This document shows positions 1 through 8,641 of a DNA stretch of 36,305 bases, piece by piece. A program made the position numbers and the translations under genes. A model generated the notes under the pieces. The model was given only the letters and a program-made list of their open reading frames with translations, was not told the DNA's origin and made no database searches. Numbering within the stretch: position 1 is the first letter of the stretch; each line of letters opens with the position of its first letter. This stretch comes from an uncultured Verrucomicrobiota bacterium (lineage in GTDB: Bacteria; Verrucomicrobiota; Verrucomicrobiia; Opitutales; Opitutaceae). Location: NCBI GenBank assembly GCA_903856725.1, contig CAIOCT010000028.1:1-36305 (forward strand). Direction: 5' to 3'.

Positions 1-465
1 ATCCCTCAGATCGTTTCGCTGCTGGCGAATGCGCGCCAGCTTTTCGGTGCATTTTTCACGATGGGCCCCAGAAGCTTCAGGGCGGACGGTTTCCTCCTGC
101 ATGTGGAACTCTTTTAAGGCCAAAATAGAGAGTCGGTCGATCATCATGCCGGGGGTTTCAGAATTGCGTGGGCACCCCGTCGTTGGAGGGGCGAGCGCGG
201 CGACAATGGCTTTGTCCATTTCTTCAGCGAAATTATTTCGCTCCTGATTGAAGCGGTCGATGTTGCGCTTCGCTTGGTAGACGCGCTCAAAGCCGAGGTC
301 ATCGCGCCGTGCGATATCTTCTTCATGCCACAGCGAAAAATTGCGCAGATGATTTTCCTCCAAGAGGCGGTTAAAGTCGGCACCGGTTGCAACGGGTGTG
401 ACTTGATGCCACTGCGCGGTGAGTTCAGTTTGACGGGCCGCTATATCCTGAGCGTCGAATTTCAT
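1..465 (-). CDS. DUF4254 domain protein, partial (C-terminus beyond window start)
   Basis: The reverse strand from an ATG at 465-463 is open to the window edge, giving 155 residues without a stop, so the 3' end of the gene is missing. The N-terminal part is charged and helical. Near residue 110 it carries the MMIDRLSILALKEFHM segment, which I recognise as the signature of DUF4254. The family's biochemistry is not established, but its genes often sit beside LPS glycosyltransferase genes, and here the gene is divergent from two heptosyltransferases with only 56 bp between. A role in envelope or LPS synthesis is therefore an inference from context. No signal peptide or membrane segment is visible, so it is probably cytoplasmic. 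I see no in-frame start upstream that looks better than this ATG. Confidence 0.8.
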   Translation of the reverse strand, partial: MKFDAQDIAARQTELTAQWHQVTPVATGADFNRLLEENHLRNFSLWHEEDIARRDDLGFERVYQAKRNIDRFNQERNNFAEEMDKAIVAALAPPTTGCPRNSETPGMMIDRLSILALKEFHMQEETVRPEASGAHREKCTEKLARIRQQRNDLRD

Positions 466-521
466 GGTTAGCAGGTAAATGGAGTTGAAGAAAAGCGCGC
501 CAGACACAAGCCTACGAATTC

Positions 522-1478
522 TTGCGCGTGAAATCCCTGCTTGTTATCAAACCCTCCTCGCTTGGTGATATTGTGCATGCCCTGCAGGTGGTGCAGACTT
601 TAGCGCGGGCGCAACCGACGTGTCGCATCACTTGGGTGGTGCGGGAGCGCTTTGCTGGATTAGTCCAGGCGGCCCCTTTTGTTCATGAGATTATTATTTT
701 TCGTCGCCGTGACGGTTGGCGCGTATTTTTGGGCCTCTTGCGCACGCTGCGCCAAAGGCAGTTTGATGCCGTCTGGGATCTCCAAGGTCTCTTGCGGTCC
801 GGCCTAATGACCGCGGCGGTCCGTTCGCCCGCTAAATGGGGCCGTGCGGATGCGCGGGAAGGGGCGGGTCTTTTTTATCATCACCGCGTCGCCCGGCCAG
901 CCGGCCACGGACCGCATCACGCGCTCGATATATTACAGGAATTTCTCCGCGTTGCTGGGGTAACCCCGCGGGTGGATTTCCCCTTGGAGCTACGCGCTGG
1001 CCCGAGGTTTATTTGGCAGGATTTTTTTGGAGATGATCCACTCAAGACTTTTGTGATTTTTACTGACAGTCGAGGGGCAGAAAAACAGTGGACGCATTTC
1101 GATGAGCTCACGGCTCTCATTTTCAATCTAATCCCAGGGAGCCGCGTGGTGTGGTGCGCTGGACAGGCGACTCAGCCAAAATTAGCCGTGCCGGCGGCAC
1201 GTTTTCTTAATCTCACGGGGTGTCCGCTGGCGGAAATGATCGCGCTCGTGCGACAACCGGCGACCTTCATCGGAAATGACAGCGGCCCGATGCATTTATC
1301 GGCAGCTTCGGGCAATCGGGTGCTGGCTATTTTTGGGCCAACTTCTCCGCAGCGGTTTGGGCCTTTCCCTCTCACTGCGGAAAAGCATCGCGCGGTCGAG
1401 GCTCCCGGTGGTCAGCTCGCTCGATTGGAGGCCGCGACCGTGTTCGCTGCCTTGAATGAACTGCTGGCGCGCCGTTGA
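522..1478 (+). CDS. Glycosyltransferase family 9 protein, LPS heptosyltransferase (WaaC/WaaF-like)
   Basis: This 318-residue protein is a GT-B fold, family-9 ADP-heptose:LPS heptosyltransferase, predicted to add heptose to the inner core of lipid A at the cytoplasmic face of the inner membrane. The N-terminus has the classical KPSSLGDIVHAL motif, whose Asp corresponds to the catalytic base in WaaC. The middle has DLQGLLRSGLM and an AREGAGLFY segment like that of WaaC proteins. The C-terminal half has NDSGPMHLSAA followed by FGPTSP, the nucleotide-sugar site of the family. The length fits the usual 320-350. The start is either TTG at 522 or GTG at 528, and neither has a Shine-Dalgarno. It is followed after 145 bp by a paralogue. 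Whether it is heptosyltransferase I or II cannot be decided from sequence alone. Confidence 0.88.
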   Translation: MRVKSLLVIKPSSLGDIVHALQVVQTLARAQPTCRITWVVRERFAGLVQAAPFVHEIIIFRRRDGWRVFLGLLRTLRQRQFDAVWDLQGLLRSGLMTAAVRSPAKWGRADAREGAGLFYHHRVARPAGHGPHHALDILQEFLRVAGVTPRVDFPLELRAGPRFIWQDFFGDDPLKTFVIFTDSRGAEKQWTHFDELTALIFNLIPGSRVVWCAGQATQPKLAVPAARFLNLTGCPLAEMIALVRQPATFIGNDSGPMHLSAASGNRVLAIFGPTSPQRFGPFPLTAEKHRAVEAPGGQLARLEAATVFAALNELLARR

Positions 1479-1554
1479 GGCGCGGGGCGGCCTCATGAAC
1501 CTGGGAATTGGTGGGGTGGGGCCAGTGCACCTCACTCATGCATCTCGTTCAGAT

Positions 1555-1581
1555 TTGCATTTCTAAATTGGGTTCTAATCT
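1555..1581 (+). promoter_or_regulatory. Weak candidate sigma-70 promoter before the second heptosyltransferase
   Basis: TTGCAT at 1555-1560 and TAATCT at 1576-1581 are 15 bp apart, shorter than the ideal 17. They lie about 43 bp before the ATG of the second heptosyltransferase, in the 145-bp gap that separates the two paralogues. That gap is long enough to hold its own promoter. The assignment rests on eye-matching only. Confidence 0.22.
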
Positions 1582-1623
1582 TAGGAACGTTGCCCTATTC
1601 GTGGGGTCTTTCTTTTTTCGGTT

Positions 1624-2583
1624 ATGCCAGAAATGCTCATCATAAAACCCTCTGCGCTTCGTGACATCGTGCACGGATTGCAGGTGGCGACGTCGATCAA
1701 GGCGCAGCGTCCCGAGTGGCGCATTTCCTGGATTGTTCGCGATATTTTTTCGCCGTTGGTTCGTTCCTGTGCCGCCGTTGATCAGGTTTATGTTTTTCGC
1801 CGAGAGGGTGGGCCGCGGGGCTTTTGGGATTTGATGCGTGAGGTTCGGCAAAAAAAATTCGATCTCGTACTCGACTTGCAGGGTCTCTTGCGCACGGGCT
1901 TAATGACGCAGTGGAGTCGGGGACGTCGGAAAGTGGGTCGAGCCGATGCCCGCGAAGGTGCGGGATTTTTTTATCAGGAAAAAATCGCGTTACCTCCTGC
2001 TGGGAAGCGCAGTCATGGACTCGATATCTTGCTCCAATTTTGCAAGGTAGTGGGCGCGGAGCCACGCGTGGTCGGGCCCCTTCGCTTCCGCGAGTTGGAG
2101 CGACTCAATTTGGCTTTTATGGAAACACGCAAGGGCTTGCCCCCCGTGCTCATGTTTCCGGATAGCGGGCAGACCAATAAAAAATGGAATGGTTATAGCC
2201 AACTGGCCGCGCTGTTAATTCGCGAGGCTGGTCGCAAAGTCGTTTGGGCGGGGAATCATTATTTGCCATGCAAAGAAATATTTCCCGACGGCACCTTTAT
2301 TAATTTGACGGGTAATACGAGTCTGACCTCGTTGCCCGCACTGTTGGCGAAAGCCGATTGGATTATTTCAAACGATAGCGGTCCACTGCACCTGTCGGCA
2401 GCGATGGGATTTAAGACCATCGGTTTGTTCGGGCCAACTGATCCCCAGATCTCTGGACCTTATCCGCTCAAGCACCCTAAGAATTACACGATTCAGGCGC
2501 CCGTGGGGGATCTCAAACTCTTATCGGCGAAGGAAGTCTTTTACTTGTTCAACCGAATTGAGGCCGCATATGCGCGCAGTTAG
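1624..2583 (+). CDS. Glycosyltransferase family 9 protein, second heptosyltransferase paralogue
   Basis: This 319-residue family-9 protein is clearly homologous along its whole length to the one at 522-1478. Shared blocks include DLQGLLR-GLMT, GRADAREGAG-FY, NDSGP-HLSAA and FGPT-PQ. It is predicted to transfer a heptose or similar sugar to the LPS core in the cytoplasm. The oddity is at the N-terminus: the usual SLGD is replaced by ALRD within KPSALRDIVHGL, so the conserved Gly becomes Arg while the catalytic-type Asp and the DIVH stay. That may alter acceptor or donor recognition. The ATG start at 1624 aligns exactly with the paralogue and has no Shine-Dalgarno. Tandem duplication is the simplest origin. 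It could be the partner that adds a second heptose, or a transferase with changed specificity. Confidence 0.86.
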   Translation: MPEMLIIKPSALRDIVHGLQVATSIKAQRPEWRISWIVRDIFSPLVRSCAAVDQVYVFRREGGPRGFWDLMREVRQKKFDLVLDLQGLLRTGLMTQWSRGRRKVGRADAREGAGFFYQEKIALPPAGKRSHGLDILLQFCKVVGAEPRVVGPLRFRELERLNLAFMETRKGLPPVLMFPDSGQTNKKWNGYSQLAALLIREAGRKVVWAGNHYLPCKEIFPDGTFINLTGNTSLTSLPALLAKADWIISNDSGPLHLSAAMGFKTIGLFGPTDPQISGPYPLKHPKNYTIQAPVGDLKLLSAKEVFYLFNRIEAAYARS

Positions 2584-2591
2584 TTGACGAC

Positions 2592-2629
2592 GGCTAAATT
2601 TAGCCTGTTCAAGGGCGGTGAATCGCCTT
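2592..2629 (+). promoter_or_regulatory. Palindrome and hairpin in the serS leader
   Basis: A perfect 14-bp palindrome, GGCTAAATTTAGCC, lies at 2592-2605. Six bases later there is a hairpin with arms at 2612-2617 and 2624-2629 (six pairs, one G-U) and the loop GTGAAT. Both sit in the 60-bp gap between the second heptosyltransferase and the serS ATG at 2644. Neither is followed by a T tract, so they do not look like a terminator. The palindrome could be an operator or a processing site. No T-box features are seen. The structure is visible; the function is unknown. Confidence 0.3.
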
Positions 2630-2643
2630 CAACTTTACGTCCC

Positions 2644-3915
2644 ATGCTTGATCCTCGCATCCTTCGTGAAACACCTGATGTCGTCCGTGCCGCCATTGCC
2701 AAGAAGCACTTGGTCGTGGACCTAGCAGAGGTGCTGGCCCTCGATACCGCGTGGCGCACGCTCTTAACGGAAGTGGAGGTCTTACGTTCGCAGCAAAAGG
2801 CTGCTAATAATGAAATGGCTGCCATGCCGAAAGGGACACCCGCTTTCTTGGCGAAGGTCCAAGAGATGAAGGTCATTTCGATTGAGATTAAAGCCAAGGA
2901 CGAGAGCTTGAAGCACACCGAGGAGAAATTACATACGGCGATGTTGTCGGTGCCTAATCTGCCTCACGCGAGTGTTCCGGAGGGGCGCACGCCTGAGGAT
3001 AATCAGGTTTTCGCCACCCATGGCGCGGTCACCGCGGTTTCTCCGCATGCGTTGCCGCACTGGGAAATCCCCGGCTTTGCCCAACTGATCGATTTTGCTC
3101 GCGGCGCTAAAGTCACCGGGGCGGGCTTTCCTTTTTTAATTGGCGATGCCGCTAAATTGTCGCGCTCGTTGCTGCAGTTTTTTTTAGATGAAGACGTCAA
3201 AGCTGGTTACACGGAAGTGAGCCCGCCCATTTTTGTTAACGCCGCGAGTGCCACCGCCACTGGACAATTGCCCGATAAGGAAGGGCAAATGTACGAAACA
3301 ACCCCCGATAAACTTTATGCGGTGCCGACCGCGGAAGTGCCGTTGACCAATTTTTTCCGCGACGAAATTTTAGAGGAAGCCGTCCTGCCCGTTTGCCGTT
3401 GCGCTTACACGCCCTGCTTCCGGCGCGAGGCGGGCAGTTATGGCAAAGATGTCCGTGGGCTGAATCGCGTGCATCAATTTGACAAAGTCGAACTGCTTAA
3501 GTGGGTGCACCCGACGACCAGTTACACAGAGTTGGAAAAACTCCGTGCAGACGCTGAGCGCTTGTTGCAAAAACTCGAGTTGCCTTATCGCGTTTTGCTC
3601 ATGTGCGGTGGGGATTTGGGTTTTTCTCAGTCGAAGAAATACGATTTGGAAGTTTGGGCGGCAGGACAAAAGCGCTGGCTCGAGGTATCGAGTTGCTCGA
3701 ATTTTGAAGCCTTCCAGGCCCGCCGGGCGCAGATTCGTTATCGGAGCAAGGAAACCGGTAAGCCAGAATTGGTGCACACCTTAAATGGCTCGGGCCTAGC
3801 GGTGCCGCGCGTGCTCGCCGCTTTATTGGAAAATAACCTGCAAGCCGATGGGCGGGTAAAGATTCCCCCAGTGCTGGTGCCCTATTTTGGGAAGGAGCAT
3901 TTAAGTTTTAACTGA
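2644..3915 (+). CDS. serS: Seryl-tRNA synthetase
   Basis: A 423-residue class II aminoacyl-tRNA synthetase that charges tRNA-Ser (and tRNA-Sec) with serine in the cytoplasm. The N-terminal 100 or so residues form the long helical arm that binds the tRNA variable loop. The catalytic domain follows, with motif 1 around YTEVSPPIFVN, motif 2 at PCFRREAGSYGKDVRGLNR followed by HQFDKVELLKW, and motif 3 at NGSGLAVPRVLAALLEN. The serine-site segment LEVSSCSNFEAFQARR is also intact. I chose ATG 2644 because MLDPRILRETPDVV is the family's usual N-terminus; an in-frame TTG at 2584 would add 20 unusual residues. Length matches the family. It lies 35 bp before tilS, suggesting co-transcription. Confidence 0.97.
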   Translation: MLDPRILRETPDVVRAAIAKKHLVVDLAEVLALDTAWRTLLTEVEVLRSQQKAANNEMAAMPKGTPAFLAKVQEMKVISIEIKAKDESLKHTEEKLHTAMLSVPNLPHASVPEGRTPEDNQVFATHGAVTAVSPHALPHWEIPGFAQLIDFARGAKVTGAGFPFLIGDAAKLSRSLLQFFLDEDVKAGYTEVSPPIFVNAASATATGQLPDKEGQMYETTPDKLYAVPTAEVPLTNFFRDEILEEAVLPVCRCAYTPCFRREAGSYGKDVRGLNRVHQFDKVELLKWVHPTTSYTELEKLRADAERLLQKLELPYRVLLMCGGDLGFSQSKKYDLEVWAAGQKRWLEVSSCSNFEAFQARRAQIRYRSKETGKPELVHTLNGSGLAVPRVLAALLENNLQADGRVKIPPVLVPYFGKEHLSFN

Positions 3916-3950
3916 ATGTCGCGCGCGGCTTGGGCGGCCGGTTTTGAAAA

Positions 3951-4976
3951 ATGACACGCAAGCAAACGTCTCCCCGAGGATGGCTGGCCCAGGCTACATC
4001 GGTGGGCGAACTCATTAGGCCTGCGCAATTGCATCCTGCGGTGTTGGCTTGGGCCAAGCTCCGCCGGCGATCAGAGATCTGGAGCGTGGCATTTTCCGGC
4101 GGCGCTGACTCGCTGGCCTTGCTCTTGCTCTTGTGGGCCCACTGGCCAGAGCGCCGGGCGCAGTTAGTGGCTTTGCATTTTAATCATCGGCTGAGAGGGC
4201 GGGCCGCCGAGGCAGATGAAAAATATTGTCGCCGCGCGTGTGCTGCGTTGGGCGTCCAGTTAGTGGTGGGGCGCTGGCGGGGGCAGCATCAGGGAGTGAG
4301 CGAAGCCGAAGCCCGCGCCGCACGACAGAAATTTTTTGCTCAAGCCATGCAACGGTTGGGCAGTCGCGCCCTCTGGTTGGCCCACCAACAAGATGATATT
4401 GCTGAGAGTATCATGATGCGGCTAGCGCGGGGGAGTGGTACGGGTGGCTTGGCGGCCCCCCGCCCAGTCCAGCCAGCAGGTGATGGCCGGCAGCATGTGC
4501 GGCCTTTGTTGACGCTTAAAAAAACTGCGCTGATTGCGGTCTTGCACCAAGCGGGGGTCAAGTGGCGCGAGGATGCTTCCAATGCTGGGCGCGATTATTT
4601 TCGGAACCGGATTCGCCATGATGTGCTCCCGGCGTGGAGCCAGGCGGCCGAACGCGACGCCCTCGGAGGAGCCGCGTTGGCGCGAGAGCGGCTGGAAGAG
4701 GATGACGTGGCCTTAGAGTCTTGGGTGGAAAGCTTGGCGGCGCTGGGCCGCGACCGGCAATTATCGTTGCGCGCCCTCGCGGGACTGCCGCGGGCGATCG
4801 TACGCCGCGCTTTGCATCGGTGGTTGCTGGCGCAAAAACGCCCCGCTGATCTTTCTCGCCAAGGCTTTGAGGCTTTACTGGCTGCCGTCGAGCGGGGTCA
4901 GCCAACGCGCTTCAGTTTGGGCACTAAAAGCTTCGCTGTTATCCGTGAGGGTAAATTATCCTCCCAGTACAGTTAG
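3951..4976 (+). CDS. tilS: tRNA(Ile)-lysidine synthase
   Basis: A 341-residue N-type ATP pyrophosphatase that converts cytidine 34 of the tRNA-Ile CAU anticodon to lysidine, so that it reads AUA and accepts isoleucine. The PP-loop motif SGGADS is at residues 49-54. It is followed by LHFNHRLRGRAAEADE, the HQQDDIAES metal/adenylate region near residue 145, and the RPLL segment and FRNRIRHDVLP that are typical of TilS. The protein is shorter than E. coli TilS (about 430 residues) and seems to lack most of the C-terminal domain, resembling the compact Aquifex form. The stop is 113 bp before the ftsH start. tilS next to ftsH is a known arrangement in other bacteria, there usually with hpt between; hpt is missing here. 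Confidence 0.93.
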   Translation: MTRKQTSPRGWLAQATSVGELIRPAQLHPAVLAWAKLRRRSEIWSVAFSGGADSLALLLLLWAHWPERRAQLVALHFNHRLRGRAAEADEKYCRRACAALGVQLVVGRWRGQHQGVSEAEARAARQKFFAQAMQRLGSRALWLAHQQDDIAESIMMRLARGSGTGGLAAPRPVQPAGDGRQHVRPLLTLKKTALIAVLHQAGVKWREDASNAGRDYFRNRIRHDVLPAWSQAAERDALGGAALARERLEEDDVALESWVESLAALGRDRQLSLRALAGLPRAIVRRALHRWLLAQKRPADLSRQGFEALLAAVERGQPTRFSLGTKSFAVIREGKLSSQYS

Positions 4977-5038
4977 GGCGTGCTGGGATGAGTTCTGGGG
5001 GCGATGGAAAATGAATGAGAAATTCAATTCCGGTGCGT

Positions 5039-5065
5039 TTGACTTATTCAGAGGGAACCTACACG
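5039..5065 (+). promoter_or_regulatory. Weak candidate promoter for ftsH
   Basis: TTGACT at 5039-5044 is a good -35 match. A poor -10, TACACG at 5060-5065, follows at 15-bp spacing. If real, transcripts would begin about 15-20 bases before the ATG at 5090 and would exclude the upstream in-frame ATG at 5015. The evidence is one good hexamer only. Confidence 0.22.
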
Positions 5066-5089
5066 GTGTGCAACTACTCTCACTCCTCC

Positions 5090-7099
5090 ATGTCCGACCA
5101 AGAAGACAATAAGAAGCGTCGTCCCCTCAAAAGCAGCCCCCCAGAAGGTTTCCCGATCAAGATGATCGTTTTCTGGGTGATCGGCATCGGTATTTTGGTC
5201 GCGATGTTATGGTTTAATCCGGCCCGCGCCCCTCAGCCTGCCACATTAAAGATTCAGCAGATTGTGGAATTGGCCGAGCAAGGTAAGATCGCCGAGGGCG
5301 CAATTCGCAGCGATGCCACGGGCGGCCGCAATTGGTTTGAAGTGACCGGCAGCCTTAAGGAGGCCACTCTTCGCAATGACGTTGGTGCAACGAAGGCATT
5401 TATTGCGACCGGCTGGCTGACTGATCCTAATTTAGAACGGCTGCAGAAATCCCAAGCCTTTATTGAAAAACCCGCCACGACGGCGATGATGAACCTGCTC
5501 GCCCAAGTGCTGCCGTTTGTGATCGTGATTGGCTTACTTTACTTCCTGTTCGTGCGGCAATTGCGCCAAGCCGGGAAGGGCGCCCTCAGTTTCGGCAAGA
5601 GCCGCGCGAAGATGCTCACGCGCGAGAAAGATCGCATTAATTTTACCGATGTCGCCGGCTGCGATGAGGCCAAGGAAGAAGTGAGTGAAGTGGTTGATTT
5701 CCTTAAAGAACCTAAGAAATTCCAAAAAATCGGCGGCCGCATCCCGAAGGGCATTCTCATGGTTGGACCTCCGGGTACCGGCAAGACGCTCCTCGCCAAG
5801 GCCATTGCCGGCGAAGCTGATGTGCCCTTCTTCTCCATTAGTGGTTCAGATTTTGTGGAGATGTTTGTCGGCGTCGGCGCAAGTCGCGTTCGCGACATGT
5901 TTGAACAAGGTCGCAAAAACGCCCCTTGCTTGATTTTTATCGATGAAATTGACGCCGTCGGCCGTCAACGTGGCGCCGGTTTGGGTGGCGGTAACGATGA
6001 ACGTGAGCAGACGCTTAACTCACTGCTCGTGGAGATGGATGGTTTCGATACCCAAGAAGGGGTTATCATCATCGCCGCGACTAATCGTCCAGATGTACTC
6101 GATAGCGCTTTGCTACGCCCCGGTCGCTTTGATCGGCAAGTTTACATTGATCTGCCAGATATTATTGGCCGAGAGCAAATTTTACGCGTGCATGCGCGGA
6201 AGATTTCTCTCTCTGAGAATGTAGAGCTCGGGATTATCGCGCGTGGTACCCCAGGTTTATCGGGTGCAGAGTTAGCTAATTTATTAAACGAAGCCGCCTT
6301 ACTCGCCGCGCGTCGTGGTAAAAAGAAAGTGGAGATGATCGATATCGACGAGGCCCGCGATAAAGTGCTGTGGGGCCGCGAACGTCGTCGCGTGATGGAT
6401 GACGCCGAGAAGCGTCTGGTGGCCTGGCACGAAGCAGGTCACGCGATCGTCCAGGCGGTGCTGGATGACGGCACGATGCCGGTGCATAAAGTGACAATTA
6501 TCCCACGCGGGCAGAGCTTAGGGAGCACAACCTATTTGCCGACGAAGGATATTTTGACGCAGCCCAAAAAGAAGTTGCTCAACCAAATCGCGATGGCGAT
6601 GGGCGGACGCATTGCCGAGGAAATGGTCACCGGTGATTTTAGTAATGGCGTCTATGGTGATCTCAAGCAGGCCACCCGTATTGCGCGGGCCATGGTCTGT
6701 GATTATGGTATGAGCGAACTCGGCCCCGTTGCCATGGGCGAAAACCAGGACACCGTGTTTTTGGGCCGCGACATCACTCGTTCCCAGCACGTGAGTGAGG
6801 ACACTGCTAGGAAAATAGATTTAGCGATCTCTGGTATTTTACATGCGCAGTACACCCGTGCGCAGCAGATTATCGCGGATAATCGCGGATCCTTAGACAA
6901 GATCGGGGCTGCGCTACTCGAGCATGAGACGATTGAAGGTAAGCATGTATTAGAAATTATTCAGCACGGAGAGATTCGCACGCCGATCGTCAGCGCTAAG
7001 CCGCCCAAGCTAGCGGTGGAGGCGGCTAAGCCGGTGGAACCACCGGCCGCCCCAGAATCTACCAATACGGGGGGCTCGCCTGCGCCGATTCCGGCCTAA
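5090..7099 (+). CDS. ftsH: ATP-dependent zinc metalloprotease FtsH
   Basis: A 669-residue inner-membrane AAA+ protease that unfolds and degrades membrane and short-lived cytosolic proteins. Transmembrane segments lie at about residues 25-42 and 135-155, with a roughly 90-residue periplasmic domain between. The AAA module has Walker A GPPGTGKT at 226-233 and Walker B FIDEID at 283-288, followed by the arginine-finger region RPGRFDRQ. The zinc protease site is HEAGH at 447-451. The C-terminus ends in a Pro/Ala-rich tail. I chose ATG 5090 because the [11 protein letters not shown] leader followed directly by the first membrane helix is typical; an in-frame ATG at 5015 would add 25 residues. No Shine-Dalgarno is seen at either. 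A terminator follows at 7124-7150. Confidence 0.97.
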   Translation: MSDQEDNKKRRPLKSSPPEGFPIKMIVFWVIGIGILVAMLWFNPARAPQPATLKIQQIVELAEQGKIAEGAIRSDATGGRNWFEVTGSLKEATLRNDVGATKAFIATGWLTDPNLERLQKSQAFIEKPATTAMMNLLAQVLPFVIVIGLLYFLFVRQLRQAGKGALSFGKSRAKMLTREKDRINFTDVAGCDEAKEEVSEVVDFLKEPKKFQKIGGRIPKGILMVGPPGTGKTLLAKAIAGEADVPFFSISGSDFVEMFVGVGASRVRDMFEQGRKNAPCLIFIDEIDAVGRQRGAGLGGGNDEREQTLNSLLVEMDGFDTQEGVIIIAATNRPDVLDSALLRPGRFDRQVYIDLPDIIGREQILRVHARKISLSENVELGIIARGTPGLSGAELANLLNEAALLAARRGKKKVEMIDIDEARDKVLWGRERRRVMDDAEKRLVAWHEAGHAIVQAVLDDGTMPVHKVTIIPRGQSLGSTTYLPTKDILTQPKKKLLNQIAMAMGGRIAEEMVTGDFSNGVYGDLKQATRIARAMVCDYGMSELGPVAMGENQDTVFLGRDITRSQHVSEDTARKIDLAISGILHAQYTRAQQIIADNRGSLDKIGAALLEHETIEGKHVLEIIQHGEIRTPIVSAKPPKLAVEAAKPVEPPAAPESTNTGGSPAPIPA

Positions 7100-7123
7100 C
7101 GCGATCTGCGAGGTGCTTATTCC

Positions 7124-7150
7124 AAGCCGAGCCGTTGGGCTCGGCTTTTT
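7124..7150 (+). terminator. Rho-independent terminator after ftsH
   Basis: A perfect 10-bp stem has arms AAGCCGAGCC at 7124-7133 and GGCTCGGCTT at 7138-7147, with the loop GTTG and a run of five T at 7146-7150. It begins 25 bp after the ftsH stop and closes the serS-tilS-ftsH transcription unit before ugd. Confidence 0.88.
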
Positions 7151-7269
7151 GATAATCGGGCTAATCCTTAGAACCAAACTCGTTTTGGTGAGGTGGGCAT
7201 CGCCCTTGCCTGATTCATTTGAGAGTTGCCGTATCCGCAGTGGGCGGCACAAATTTGCACCTTCTTCCT

Positions 7270-8631
7270 ATGAATATCTGCTGCATTGGTGCTGGTTATG
7301 TAGGCGGGCCGACGATGGCCATGATCGCCCTGAAATGCCCTGACATCACGGTTACGGTGGTGGACATGAATGCTAAAAGGATCGCTGCTTGGAATACTGG
7401 GCAGCTGCCCATTTTTGAACCGGGACTCGATGAGGTCGTAAACCAGGCGAGGGGTCGCAATCTGTTTTTTTCTACGGATGTGGCCGGACAAATCAAAAAG
7501 GCGGACATTATTTTTGTCGCGGTAAATACCCCGACAAAATCCTACGGCGTCGGGGCAGGCCGGGCGGCTGATTTGCGCTATATCGAATCGGTGGCGCGGA
7601 CGATTGCCGAGCATGCTGAGAGCGATAAAATTATCGTCGAGAAATCTACTATTCCAGTAAAGACGGCCGATGCGATTCAAGCGATCGTTGCCTCCAATTC
7701 CAAGGGGCTTAAATTTCAGGTGCTCTCAAATCCTGAGTTTCTCGCGGAAGGCACCGCGGTTAAAGATCTCACCAACCCCGATCGCGTTCTGATCGGTGGC
7801 GAGCGCACGCCCGACGGGGATTGCGCGGTGGCGACTCTGGTGAGTGTCTACGCTCGCTGGGTAGCCCGGGACCGTATTATTACCACCAATCTTTGGTCCT
7901 CGGAACTTTCTAAGCTGGTGGCCAACGCTTTTTTGGCGCAACGCATCTCTTCCATAAATTCTATTTCAGCGCTCTGTGAAGCCACGGGCGCAGACGTTGA
8001 TGAAGTCGCTAACGCGATCGGCAAGGATAGTCGAATTGGTCCTAAGTTCCTCAAAAGTTCCGTGGGCTTTGGGGGCTCTTGCTTTCAGAAAGACATCCTC
8101 AATCTCACTTACCTTTGCGAGAGTTTCGGCCTGCCTGAGGTCGCGGCCTATTGGACCAGCGTGGTGGGGATTAATGATTGGCAGAAGCAGCGTTTTGCTA
8201 ATCGGATCGTGAAGGAATTATTTAACACGGTCGCGGACAAGAAAATCGCGGTGCTTGGTTTTGCTTTTAAGAAAGACACCAATGATACGCGCGAGTCTGC
8301 GGCGATTAATATTTGTCGGAGTCTCCTCGCTGAGCAGGCCAAGGTTTGTGTTTATGATCCAAAAGTTCCCGCGCACGAGATCACCGCTGATACGCTTGGT
8401 CAGGGCGTTGATAATCCGCGACTCACCGTGGCAGCGGATGCTTATGCCGCTTGTGCGGGCGCTCACGCCATTGCGATCGTGACTGAATGGGATGAATTCA
8501 AAACCCTCGATTATGCGAAGATTTTTGCGGCCATGCCGAAGCCGGCATTTATTTATGATGGCCGCAATATTCTCGATCTAGCTGCTCTGCGGAAGATTGG
8601 TTTTCGGACGGCCGGTATCGGCAAGCCTTAA
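7270..8631 (+). CDS. ugd: UDP-glucose 6-dehydrogenase, animal-type
   Basis: A 453-residue cytoplasmic dehydrogenase that oxidises UDP-glucose to UDP-glucuronate with two NAD+. The N-terminal Rossmann domain opens with [13 protein letters not shown]. The catalytic Cys is residue 271 in [10 protein letters not shown]. The C-terminal UDP-binding domain has [15 protein letters not shown] and the conserved VTEWDEF. Segments such as [31 protein letters not shown] and [19 protein letters not shown] match vertebrate UGDH as I remember it almost word for word, much more closely than E. coli Ugd does. The start at ATG 7270 fits the family; an in-frame TTG at 7219 would add 17 residues. Its product could feed the polysaccharide locus on the other strand. 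It converges with tsaB with only 10 bp between. Confidence 0.95.
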   Translation: MNICCIGAGYVGGPTMAMIALKCPDITVTVVDMNAKRIAAWNTGQLPIFEPGLDEVVNQARGRNLFFSTDVAGQIKKADIIFVAVNTPTKSYGVGAGRAADLRYIESVARTIAEHAESDKIIVEKSTIPVKTADAIQAIVASNSKGLKFQVLSNPEFLAEGTAVKDLTNPDRVLIGGERTPDGDCAVATLVSVYARWVARDRIITTNLWSSELSKLVANAFLAQRISSINSISALCEATGADVDEVANAIGKDSRIGPKFLKSSVGFGGSCFQKDILNLTYLCESFGLPEVAAYWTSVVGINDWQKQRFANRIVKELFNTVADKKIAVLGFAFKKDTNDTRESAAINICRSLLAEQAKVCVYDPKVPAHEITADTLGQGVDNPRLTVAADAYAACAGAHAIAIVTEWDEFKTLDYAKIFAAMPKPAFIYDGRNILDLAALRKIGFRTAGIGKP

Positions 8632-8641
8632 AGGCGGGTAC

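Noticed and set aside
1697-2065. 122-residue open frame opposite the second heptosyltransferase
   Set aside because: It lies wholly inside a well-supported gene, has low-complexity Arg/Pro/Ser composition and no recognisable domain; it is an antisense shadow.
2584-2643. TTG start for serS at 2584
   Set aside because: The extra 20 residues have no counterpart in seryl-tRNA synthetases; ATG 2644 gives the standard N-terminus.
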